A stretch of DNA of 8,540 nt from Alphaproteobacteria bacterium. Its GTDB lineage: Bacteria > Pseudomonadota > Alphaproteobacteria > JABAAW01. Location of the stretch: contig JABAAA010000048.1 of assembly GCA_014239005.1 (NCBI GenBank), forward strand, positions 1-8,540, read 5' to 3'. Below are positions 1-5,779 of the stretch, piece after piece. Within the stretch, counting starts at the first letter, position 1, and each line of letters begins with the position of its first letter. The position numbers and the translations under genes are program-made. The notes under the pieces are model-generated. The model was given only the letters and a program-made list of their open reading frames with translations, did not search any database and had not been told where the DNA came from.

Positions 1-205
1 CGAGGTGGAGGTTCGTTACTGGAATATCGAGGGTGTCGAGTGTTATGTAAGGGCGCGGGGATTGTTATCGGTATGTTTGCAACATGAGATTGACCATTTG
101 GAGGGGCGGACGATTGTAGATTCGTTATCGCGCTTGAAGCGGTCGATGGTGTTGCGGAGGTTTGCGAAGCAAGCGCGACAGGCGCAGCTGGAGGGCGGGG
201 GGTGA
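1..205 (+). CDS. def: Peptide deformylase, C-terminal part (5' end outside window)
   Basis: This is the last roughly 67 codons of a peptide deformylase, the metalloenzyme that removes the formyl group from the initiator methionine of nascent proteins. The reading frame is open from base 2 and ends at TGA 203-205. The diagnostic motif HEIDHLEG is encoded at 83-106; its two His are metal ligands and its Glu is the catalytic acid/base. It is preceded by the usual 'ARGLLSVCLQ' strand and followed by 'SLSRLKRSMVLRRF', the typical start of the C-terminal helix in Gram-negative (type I) enzymes. The EGCLS motif with the third metal ligand lies off the left edge. fmt follows 75 bp downstream in the same direction, the classical def-fmt order. 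The GTG at base 5 is an internal Val codon, not a start. Confidence 0.93.
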   Translation, partial: EVEVRYWNIEGVECYVRARGLLSVCLQHEIDHLEGRTIVDSLSRLKRSMVLRRFAKQARQAQLEGGG

Positions 206-280
206 GACGCGGGGGCGAGTGCTTGGGGTTGCAACAACATTAAAAATTAACGAGTTTCTTTGTCGGCGTAAAACAGAAGC

Positions 281-1186
281 ATGCCTCTTTCTCTCGCCTT
301 CTTCGGCAATGCCCCCTTCGCCCTCCCCATCGCAACCTTGTTGCATCGGCAGGGCTTCCTCCGCCTCCTCGTCACGCAAGACGAAACAGCCCTCTGGCAA
401 GAGCATATAGGAAACGACATCGAGATTCGCCACCCCCCTGACACTCTGGATTGGGACGCAACAACCTTCGATGCCATCGTCACTGCCAACTACGGCATCC
501 TTCTGCCGCGCAAGATTTTGCAAAGTGCCCGTCTTGGCAGTTACAATGTGCACGCCTCGCTGCTACCCCGTTGGCGCGGAGCTTCGCCGATTCAACAGGC
601 AATCCTACAAGGTGATTCAGAGAGCGGCGTCTCTGTCATCCGCATGAACGAATGCCTCGACCGTGGCGAGATCGTGCTTTGCAAGCACACTCCACTGCAC
701 CCCCAAGAGACCTACAACAGTCTTGAGATGCGCCTCTCGCAGCTGGGGGCGGAAGCAACTTCGGAGCTGCTGGAGCTTTTGGCGGGCGGCGAAGTTTGCA
801 CCGAAGCGCAAGACGACTCTTCTTCTTGCTGGGCAAAGAAGCTGCGACGCGAGGACGGATTGCTAGACTGGCACGCCTCGGCGGAACACTTGGAGCGTCA
901 GGTGCGTGCCTTCGCGCGCTGGCCTGGCAGTTTTTTTTTCGTGCGCGGCGAACGCATCGTCGTGCATGCGGCATGTATCGAGACGATCGAAGAGAAAGTA
1001 TCGGGAGACAACCAAGCAGGAAGGGTTTTGCGCACGCATCCTCATCCCGTCGTTGCTTGCGGCGAGCGGGGTAGCGGGGGAGCGTTGGGGTTGTTGCGTC
1101 TTCAGCGTGCGGGGCGCAAGGTGCTGGAGGCATCGACGTTTCTGCGCGGCTTTCCTCTTGAGACGGGCGCGAATTTGTCAACATGA
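281..1186 (+). CDS. fmt: Methionyl-tRNA formyltransferase, lacking the usual basic insertion loop
   Basis: Fmt transfers a formyl group from 10-formyl-tetrahydrofolate to Met-tRNA(fMet) in the cytoplasm and works in series with the upstream deformylase. The 301-residue product has the N-terminal formyltransferase fold (about 1-190), with motif NVHASLLPRWRGASPIQ at 89-105. The catalytic triad is visible as Asn89, His91 and Asp127 (within CLDRGEI). The C-terminal tRNA-binding domain starts near 'WAKKLRREDGLLDW' and includes 'RAFARWPGSF'. The family is usually about 310-320 residues. The difference falls between 'VTQ' (31-33) and 'ANYG' (69-72), where the usual PDRPAGRGKK-type loop is missing. 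ATG 281 is chosen because 'MPLSLAFFGNAPFALP' aligns with the family N-terminus; the ribosome binding site is weak (AGAAG). Codons in the first half mostly end in C, unlike the downstream neighbours. A run of nine T (931-939) encodes part of Ser-Phe-Phe-Phe. Confidence 0.95.
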   Translation: MPLSLAFFGNAPFALPIATLLHRQGFLRLLVTQDETALWQEHIGNDIEIRHPPDTLDWDATTFDAIVTANYGILLPRKILQSARLGSYNVHASLLPRWRGASPIQQAILQGDSESGVSVIRMNECLDRGEIVLCKHTPLHPQETYNSLEMRLSQLGAEATSELLELLAGGEVCTEAQDDSSSCWAKKLRREDGLLDWHASAEHLERQVRAFARWPGSFFFVRGERIVVHAACIETIEEKVSGDNQAGRVLRTHPHPVVACGERGSGGALGLLRLQRAGRKVLEASTFLRGFPLETGANLST

Positions 1187-1215
1187 ATTTTCAACGCGAA
1201 TTGTTGGGAGTTTTC

Positions 1216-1244
1216 TTGCGCGAAGGGTAGCGTCCGACTAGGAT
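1216..1244 (+). promoter_or_regulatory. Possible sigma70-type promoter for icd
   Basis: TTGCGC (1216-1221) and TAGGAT (1239-1244) are separated by exactly 17 bp and end 63 bp before the icd start. They match the consensus at 3/6 and 4/6 positions, so this is weak evidence based on spacing and location only. A similar pair with the same spacing precedes the lipoprotein gene. Confidence 0.25.
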
Positions 1245-1307
1245 GCGATAGGCGTGTGCGAGTTTGTTGAGCAAGCGTGCTTTACGATTTTTTTTATGAG
1301 GTTGGCA

Positions 1308-2522
1308 ATGGCGAAGGTTCGGGTGAAAAGTCCTGTTGTGGAAATGGACGGCGACGAGATGACGCGGGTGATTTGGGGTCAGTTGAAGGAACGTCTGATT
1401 CTGCCCTTTTTGGAGATGGACCTGAAGTATTTCGACTTGGGGATGGAACACCGCGATGCGACCGACGACGTTGTGACGCGCGATGCGGCCGAAGCGATCA
1501 AGCGCTACGGAGTGGGGATCAAGTGCGCGACGATCACCCCTGACGACAAGCGTGTGGAGGAGTTCGGGTTGAAGCGCATGTGGCGTTCTCCGAACGGGAC
1601 GATTCGCAATATCTTGGACGGCACGGTTTTCCGTGAGCCGATCGTCTGTCGGAACATTCCTCGCCTTGTCTCCAGTTGGTCGCAACCGATCACGATCGCT
1701 CGTCACGCCTATGGTGATCAGTATCGCGCTCAGGAGTTTCGTGTCTCGGAGAAAGGTCGTCTTTCGCTAGTGTTCTCGCCCTCCGACGGCAGAGCAGAAG
1801 AACGCCGCGAGATTTTTTCGTTCGACGAAGGTGGGGGCGTCGGGATGGGTATGTTCAACACGGACGTTTCGATTCGCGGGTTTGCGCACGCCTGTTTTCG
1901 CTACGGTTTGTCGAAGGGGTGGAATGTGTATCTTTCGACGAAGGACACGATTCTGAAGGTGTATGACGGAGCGTTCAAAGCGCTGTTTCAAGAGGTGTTC
2001 GACAACGACTACCGCGCGTCGTACGAGGCTGCGGGCTTGGCGTATGAACATCGTCTGATCGACGACATGGTCGCCTTTGCGCTGAAGTCGGAGGGCGGTT
2101 TTTTGTGGGCTTGCAAGAACTACGACGGTGATGTGCAATCGGATTCGTTGGCTCAGGGTTTTGGCTCGTTGGGTATGATGACCTCGGTGTTGCTGACGGC
2201 GGATGGCAAGTGCGTGGAGACGGAAGCGGCGCACGGCACGGTGACGCGTCATTTTCGTAGGTATCAGCGCGGAGAGGCGACCTCGACGAATCCGACGGCA
2301 AGCATCGCCGCTTGGGCGCGCGGCTTGCTGTGGCGTGCGCGCTTCGATGCGGACGAGGAGTTGGCGCATTTTGCGCGTGCGTTAGAATCGAGCGCGGTCG
2401 CGACGATCGAGGGCGGAGAGATGACGAAAGACTTGGCGTTGCTGGCGGGCTGCGAATTTTTGACGACGGAAGAATTTATGATGGCGGTAGAAAAAAAATT
2501 GAGGAAAACGCTTGCAGAATAA
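1308..2522 (+). CDS. icd: NADP-dependent isocitrate dehydrogenase (eukaryote-like 404-residue type)
   Basis: This enzyme oxidatively decarboxylates isocitrate to 2-oxoglutarate with NADP+ in the TCA cycle. The 404-residue product starts [20 protein letters not shown] and is collinear with the homodimeric class that includes mitochondrial/cytosolic IDH and most alphaproteobacterial enzymes. Human IDH1 numbering nearly coincides. Substrate residues Ser94, Arg100, Arg109, Arg132 and Tyr139 (RHAYGDQY) are present, as are Lys212 and the metal-binding Asp252, Asp275 and Asp279 (NYDGDVQSD). The NADP loop AAHGTVTRH carries His309, Arg314 and His315, which indicates NADP rather than NAD. ATG 1308 is preceded by GAGG (1298-1301) at 6 bp. 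Upstream in-frame starts at 1254 and 1296 would add residues absent from the family. The gene is complete with no missing key residue. It follows fmt after 121 bp and probably has its own promoter. Confidence 0.97.
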   Translation: MAKVRVKSPVVEMDGDEMTRVIWGQLKERLILPFLEMDLKYFDLGMEHRDATDDVVTRDAAEAIKRYGVGIKCATITPDDKRVEEFGLKRMWRSPNGTIRNILDGTVFREPIVCRNIPRLVSSWSQPITIARHAYGDQYRAQEFRVSEKGRLSLVFSPSDGRAEERREIFSFDEGGGVGMGMFNTDVSIRGFAHACFRYGLSKGWNVYLSTKDTILKVYDGAFKALFQEVFDNDYRASYEAAGLAYEHRLIDDMVAFALKSEGGFLWACKNYDGDVQSDSLAQGFGSLGMMTSVLLTADGKCVETEAAHGTVTRHFRRYQRGEATSTNPTASIAAWARGLLWRARFDADEELAHFARALESSAVATIEGGEMTKDLALLAGCEFLTTEEFMMAVEKKLRKTLAE

Positions 2523-2565
2523 AGACGGAATAGAGGAGAATGGCGGAATCTTTGCTCGATCGGGC

Positions 2566-2594
2566 TTGCGTTGTGCGGTTCGATTGCGTAGAGT
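2566..2594 (+). promoter_or_regulatory. Possible sigma70-type promoter for the lipoprotein gene
   Basis: TTGCGT (2566-2571) and TAGAGT (2589-2594) lie 17 bp apart and end 65 bp upstream of the chosen start at 2660. This is nearly the same geometry as the candidate before icd. The consensus match is partial, so confidence is low. If real, it would support starting the protein at 2660 rather than 2540, because the transcript would begin downstream of 2540. Confidence 0.25.
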
Positions 2595-2659
2595 GGCTCG
2601 GTGGAGTTTCTTGGGGGGATGGCTCTTGTGTTTTTGCCAGTCTTGACGTAAGGAAAGGA

Positions 2660-3202
2660 ATGAAGTTTTTTGGTCGCTTTTGTCGCCGTTGGCAAGTTTG
2701 GGCGGTTTTGCGTCGAGCATTTCGCCCGGTTTTGCCTTGTTTTTCGGCGATGTGTCTGCTGCTCTTGTTGTCTTCGTGCTACGCGCCGAAGCTGGAGAGC
2801 GGTCGTAGCGGGCAGGGTCAGCAGGGTGTTCCGCAATCGGGTTTGGATATCGTCAACGATGTTCCGATTCCGCGCGGCGCGGTGTTGGACAGGGAGCGTT
2901 CGCTGGTCTTGGGACGCGGATCGAACTGGACGGGTCGTTTGGTGTTTCGCGTGAATCGTCCCACGACGGCGTTGTTTTCGCTGTATCAGTCGGAGATGCC
3001 GCAGTTTGGCTGGCAGAGTCTTTCCGTGATTCAGGACGAGGTGAGCATTTTGCAATACACCTTGGGCTCTCGTTTGGCGACGGTGCGCGTCTCGGGGTTG
3101 GGATTTCGCGGTTCTCGCGTCTCGATTCTGATGGCACCACGCGCTGGGAGCGGGGATTTGGCTCCTTCGCAACCCGGTTCGCCGAGTGGTGCACAGCGCT
3201 AG
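2660..3202 (+). CDS. Putative outer-membrane/periplasmic lipoprotein of unknown function
   Basis: The product is a 180-residue predicted lipoprotein. It has a positively charged N-terminus (MKFFGRFCRRWQVWAVLRR), a hydrophobic stretch ending LLLLLSSC, and a lipobox (L-S-S-C) with the lipidated Cys at residue 40. After the cleavage point there is a low-complexity Gly/Gln linker, then one compact domain of about 100 residues. Its notable stretches are 'DVPIPRGAVLDRERSLVLG', 'WTGRLVF', 'LYQSEMPQFGWQ' and 'SILQYTLGSRLATVRVSG'. From memory this pattern resembles short alphaproteobacterial lipoproteins of unknown function; I know no assigned activity. Start 2660 is preferred because AGGAAAGGA sits directly upstream and it gives a proper signal peptide. 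An in-frame ATG at 2540, with AGAGGAGA before it, would put 40 extra residues ahead of the signal sequence. It lies between icd and rne, 171 bp before rne. Confidence 0.8.
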   Translation: MKFFGRFCRRWQVWAVLRRAFRPVLPCFSAMCLLLLLSSCYAPKLESGRSGQGQQGVPQSGLDIVNDVPIPRGAVLDRERSLVLGRGSNWTGRLVFRVNRPTTALFSLYQSEMPQFGWQSLSVIQDEVSILQYTLGSRLATVRVSGLGFRGSRVSILMAPRAGSGDLAPSQPGSPSGAQR

Positions 3203-3230
3203 GAGCAGGCAAGAGCAAGCAGGAGCAAGC
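3201..3230 (+). repeat. Three tandem degenerate 10-bp repeats after the lipoprotein stop
   Basis: Three adjacent decamers are visible: AGGAGCAGGC (3201-3210), AAGAGCAAGC (3211-3220) and AGGAGCAAGC (3221-3230). They begin inside the lipoprotein stop codon (3200-3202) and fill the start of the rne leader. Each contains an A(G/A)GAG core resembling a ribosome binding site, and the third stands 6 bp before an ATG at 3232. They look like a slippage-generated array. Confidence 0.7.
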
Positions 3231-3373
3231 GATGAGAAATTCTACATCGGGGAAGGAATCAGAGAGGGGGGAATGTTCAACGGCTGCGTATCTGCAGCAG
3301 ACGACTAAAGTTGCACAGATGCTGTCGCTTGCACGCGGCGCGTTTGTTGCGCTTGAGAGAGGAAACGACCGAC
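3203..3373 (+). promoter_or_regulatory. 171-bp leader region of rne
   Basis: This is the longest intergenic gap in the window. It holds the 10-bp repeats, an ATG at 3232 opening a 72-codon frame that ends inside rne at 3450, and a short dyad GCGC-gtttgtt-GCGC just before the rne ribosome binding site (GAGAGGA, about 3355-3361). E. coli rne is autoregulated through a long 5' untranslated region, so a structured leader here would be plausible. That parallel is inference; I do not see a recognisable copy of the E. coli element or a clear promoter. Confidence 0.35.
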
Positions 3374-5338
3374 ATGACGAAACGTATTTTGATCGATGCT
3401 GCGCATCAGGAGGAGACCCGTGTTGCTTTGGTGGTGGAGTCGCGTATTGAAGAATATGTGAGCGAATCGTTATCGCGCGCGGCGCTGAAAGGAAACATTT
3501 ATTTGGGGCGGATCACGCGCATCGAGCCTTCGTTGCAGGCTGCGTTCGTCGATTACGGTGGTGCTCGGCACGGGTTCATCAGTTTTCACGACATCCATCC
3601 CGACTACTGCCGCATCCCTGTTTCTGACCGCGACGAGGAGAGTGCGGAGGAAGAGTCTTTGGGGGACGGGGATGAAGAAGACGGAGTCTCGGAAGTCGGG
3701 GGCGATGATGTGGAGGGGGACGCGGCACACAAACGTCGCCGCAAGTCGTGGAACTTGCACCGCGACTACAAGATTCAGGAGGTGTTGGGACGGGAGAAAC
3801 CTCTGTTGGTGCAAGTGATCAAGGAGGAACGCGGCACGAAGGGAGCGGCGCTTTCGACCTATCTTTCGTTGGCGGGTCGCTGCTGTGTGCTGATTCCGAA
3901 CTCGACGCGTAGCGGCGGCATCAGTCGTCGGATCGAGGATGCGGGCGAGCGCAAGCGATTGCGCGAGGTTGTTCGATCGTTGGAGGTTCCCGAATCGATG
4001 TCGGTGATCGTGCGTACGGCGGTTCGTGGCTTGTCGAAGCAGGATATTGTGCGCGACTACGAGTATTTGCGTGATCTTTGGGAGTCGGTTCGCCAGCGCA
4101 CCTTGGGGGCGAAGGCGCCCGAGTTGATTCACGAGGAGGGGGGGCTGATTTTGCGGACGCTGCGCGACATGTATACGGGCGATGTGGACGAGATCGTGGT
4201 GAGCGGCAAGGCTGCCTTCGAGGAGGCACGCGAGGCGATGGGGCGGCTTTCGTCGGCGCATCGTCGTCGGATCAAGCAGCACAAGACTTCGGAGAGCGGC
4301 TTGTTTCAAGAGTTCGGCGTTGAAGATCAGATTTCGGCGATTTACCGTCCTCGCGTCGGTCTACCCTCGGGCGGACACATTGTTTTGCAGCAGACGGAGG
4401 CGTTGGTTTCGATCGATGTGAATTCGGGCAAGGCGACGCGCGAGCGTCACATCGAGGAGACGGCGTTGCAGACGAATTTGGAAGCTGCGGAATCGATCTC
4501 TCGGCAGTTGCGTTTGCGAGACTTGGCGGGTCTGATCGTCGTCGACTTCATCGACATGGAGAGCGGTCGAGCGAAGAATGATGTCGAGCGTTTGTTCCGC
4601 GATAAATTGAGTACGGATCGCGCTCGGATTCAGATGGGGCGGATCAGCCACTTCAACCTGTTGGAGTTGTCTCGCCAGCGTCTGCATCCGACCTTGACGG
4701 AGCGCGCGGGGCTGCCGTGCGCTTCTTGCGGAGGGACGGGCTATGTTCCGGCCAGGGGCATGGTGTTGCTGGGCTTTTTGCGTCATTTGGAGGAGTGTGC
4801 GAGCAAATCGGTGAGGGGGGATATCATCGAGTTGCGCGTGGTGTCCGAGCTGGGCTTGGCCTTGTTGAACGAGAAGCGCGAGGCACTGCTGTCCTTGGAG
4901 GAGGGGTATGGGGTTCGTATCGTTATTGTGGTGGATGCGGGCTTGCGTTTTGGCGAGTCGAAACTGACGCGCATGCCGGGGGCATCGAGCGAGACTGCCG
5001 CGGTGTCGTCGCGGGTGCGCGAAGCTGCGCCTGCGCCTGCGTCGCGCGAACGAGATAGTGTTTCTGCGGCGTCGGACGTTGTTGCCAAGCCGCGCAGGGG
5101 GGAGAGGGGAGAGGATCGTCGAGGAGGCGGTGTTCGTCCTTCGCGCTCGCGTCCGCCGCGTCGCGTTTCGCGTCAAGACGATGTTGCGGGGCGGGGTCGT
5201 CTTTCGGATGGGGATGGGGCTGCTCGCTCTGCGTCGGCTCAGCGGGACGGGGGAGGTGAGCGTCGGGTCGAGCGTGAGGCTGCCCAACCGGACACGAGCG
5301 ATCCGCGTGATTTTTGGGAGGCGCCGTTGACGCACTAG
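3374..5338 (+). CDS. rne: Ribonuclease E/G with short C-terminal tail
   Basis: This is an endoribonuclease for mRNA decay and rRNA/tRNA processing, usually the degradosome core. The 654-residue product begins MTKRILIDAAHQEETRVAL. An S1 domain (about 36-170) is interrupted by an acidic insertion and basic patch (about 84-124: EESAEEES, DGDEEDG, KRRRK), which is common in alphaproteobacterial RNase E. The DNase I-like catalytic region carries Asp348 (TEALVSIDVNSG) and Asp391 (GLIVVDFIDM), the two metal-binding aspartates. The Zn-link CASC (Cys449, Cys452) supports tetramer assembly. After about 530 the protein becomes a low-complexity Arg/Gly/Ser/Asp-rich tail of only about 120 residues ending FWEAPLTH. 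Alphaproteobacterial homologues often have several hundred residues there. ATG 3374 has GAGAGGA about 12 bp upstream and aligns with the family; an earlier in-frame TTG at 3311 adds unrelated residues. The gene converges with the DUF721 gene, leaving 6 bp between stops. Confidence 0.95.
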   Translation: MTKRILIDAAHQEETRVALVVESRIEEYVSESLSRAALKGNIYLGRITRIEPSLQAAFVDYGGARHGFISFHDIHPDYCRIPVSDRDEESAEEESLGDGDEEDGVSEVGGDDVEGDAAHKRRRKSWNLHRDYKIQEVLGREKPLLVQVIKEERGTKGAALSTYLSLAGRCCVLIPNSTRSGGISRRIEDAGERKRLREVVRSLEVPESMSVIVRTAVRGLSKQDIVRDYEYLRDLWESVRQRTLGAKAPELIHEEGGLILRTLRDMYTGDVDEIVVSGKAAFEEAREAMGRLSSAHRRRIKQHKTSESGLFQEFGVEDQISAIYRPRVGLPSGGHIVLQQTEALVSIDVNSGKATRERHIEETALQTNLEAAESISRQLRLRDLAGLIVVDFIDMESGRAKNDVERLFRDKLSTDRARIQMGRISHFNLLELSRQRLHPTLTERAGLPCASCGGTGYVPARGMVLLGFLRHLEECASKSVRGDIIELRVVSELGLALLNEKREALLSLEEGYGVRIVIVVDAGLRFGESKLTRMPGASSETAAVSSRVREAAPAPASRERDSVSAASDVVAKPRRGERGEDRRGGGVRPSRSRPPRRVSRQDDVAGRGRLSDGDGAARSASAQRDGGGERRVEREAAQPDTSDPRDFWEAPLTH

Positions 5339-5349
5339 GCGCGTCTAGT
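5334..5349. repeat. Short inverted repeat spanning both convergent stop codons
   Basis: ACTAG (5334-5338) and CTAGT (5345-5349) form a perfect 5-bp dyad with a 6-nt centre. Its arms contain the TAG stop of rne and the TAG stop of the opposite-strand DUF721 gene. Three T follow on the + strand. The stem is short and has no GC clamp, so a terminator role is doubtful. Confidence 0.35.
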
Positions 5350-5752
5350 TTGACATCGACTTGCTTGTCTGCTGGAGCTTGACGAATTGGACGGCGTCGC
5401 TGCCGAGGAAGGCGTTGATGTTGTTGAGCAGAGGGGTTGTTCGATGGAGCGCGATCGGGGCGAAGGCTTGATCGACGGCGATGGTGAGGACGGTCTTGTC
5501 GGGTGACTTGGAAAGATGGACGGGGTGTGCGTGCTGTAGAAAGTCTTGGGGTGCGATTCTTTTCCAGTTGTGTCGGATCGTCGCGAGCATGGTATTCGCG
5601 GGTTGCTTGTGTCCGAGTTTTGCGGTGAGTTTTGCGGTGAGGGTACCGATGGCGTGTGTTTGTCGAAACTTGCGGGGAGGCTTGGAGCTTCGAGACGGCG
5701 GAGGGGAGGCAGGGGGGGAGGGGGATGAGGACGAGGGTGAGGACGAGGACAT
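5345..5752 (-). CDS. dciA: DUF721 protein, DciA-like replicative helicase loader candidate
   Basis: The 135-residue product has a Ser/Pro-rich disordered N-terminus (residues 2-23) followed by a DUF721 domain. Recognisable stretches are 'MLATIRHNWKRIAPQDFLQHAHPVHLS' with the conserved Trp63, 'TVLTIAVDQAFAPIAL', and 'LLNNINAFLGSDAVQFVKLQQ'. DUF721/DciA proteins interact with the DnaB helicase in bacteria that lack DnaC or DnaI loaders; applying that role here is inference from the family. ATG 5752 is chosen because it leaves 27 bp to the divergent mutY. Its ribosome binding site is weak (GGGA). An in-frame ATG at 5851 would overlap mutY and add a non-conserved segment. The motif 'LTAKLTAKL' reflects an exact 12-bp duplication. 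In many alphaproteobacteria this gene lies divergent from mutY and is followed by dsbA-like and smc genes; here rne lies downstream, on the opposite strand. Confidence 0.72.
   Translation of the reverse strand: MSSSSPSSSSPSPPASPPPSRSSKPPRKFRQTHAIGTLTAKLTAKLGHKQPANTMLATIRHNWKRIAPQDFLQHAHPVHLSKSPDKTVLTIAVDQAFAPIALHRTTPLLNNINAFLGSDAVQFVKLQQTSKSMSN
5615..5641. repeat. Exact 12-bp tandem duplication inside the DUF721 gene
   Basis: GAGTTTTGCGGT occurs twice back to back (5615-5626 and 5627-5638) and a third copy begins with GAG (5639-5641). On the coding (-) strand this gives Leu-Thr-Ala-Lys repeated twice. The duplication is in frame and perfect at DNA level, which suggests it is recent or prone to slippage. 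Confidence 0.9.
5703..5724 (+). other. G-quadruplex-type G-run in the DUF721 5' coding region
   Basis: G-runs at 5703-5706 (4 G), 5712-5718 (7 G) and 5720-5724 (5 G) fit the pattern of four runs of at least three G with loops of 5, 1 and 1 nt. The G-rich strand is the template for the DUF721 gene, about 30 bp inside its start. The run also lies about 55-75 bp before the mutY start on the strand that mutY is read from. It encodes the Ser/Pro-rich N-terminus. Folding is not shown. Confidence 0.5.
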
Positions 5753-5779
5753 CGTCCCAAGTGTAGAGGGTTTGCTGTT
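5753..5779. promoter_or_regulatory. 27-bp divergent spacer between the DUF721 gene and mutY
   Basis: With the chosen starts only 27 bp separate two divergently transcribed genes, so at least part of each promoter must lie in the neighbour's coding sequence. AGAGGG (5765-5770) is the likely mutY ribosome binding site. I see no clear -10/-35 pair. Confidence 0.4.

Noticed and set aside
1264..1295. Hairpin AGCA-AGCG-TGCT followed by a T-run before icd, considered as an fmt terminator
   Set aside because: The stem is only 4 bp, and the T-run lies directly before the icd ribosome binding site.
1254..1307. Upstream in-frame starts for icd (1254, 1296)
   Set aside because: They add residues absent from the 404-residue family, and only ATG 1308 has a well-placed GAGG.
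2540..2659. Upstream start of the lipoprotein gene
   Set aside because: A purine-rich AGAGGAGA precedes it, but it would put 40 residues before a clear signal peptide. ATG 2660 has its own good ribosome binding site.
2264..3172. Open frame of 302 codons antisense to the icd end and the lipoprotein gene
   Set aside because: Compositionally odd, no family resemblance, and fully explained as the complement of two well-supported genes.
4361..5335. Open frame of 324 codons antisense to rne
   Set aside because: It lies opposite the catalytic domain and tail of RNase E, is Arg/Gln/Pro-rich with no motif, and arises from the strong third-position bias of rne.
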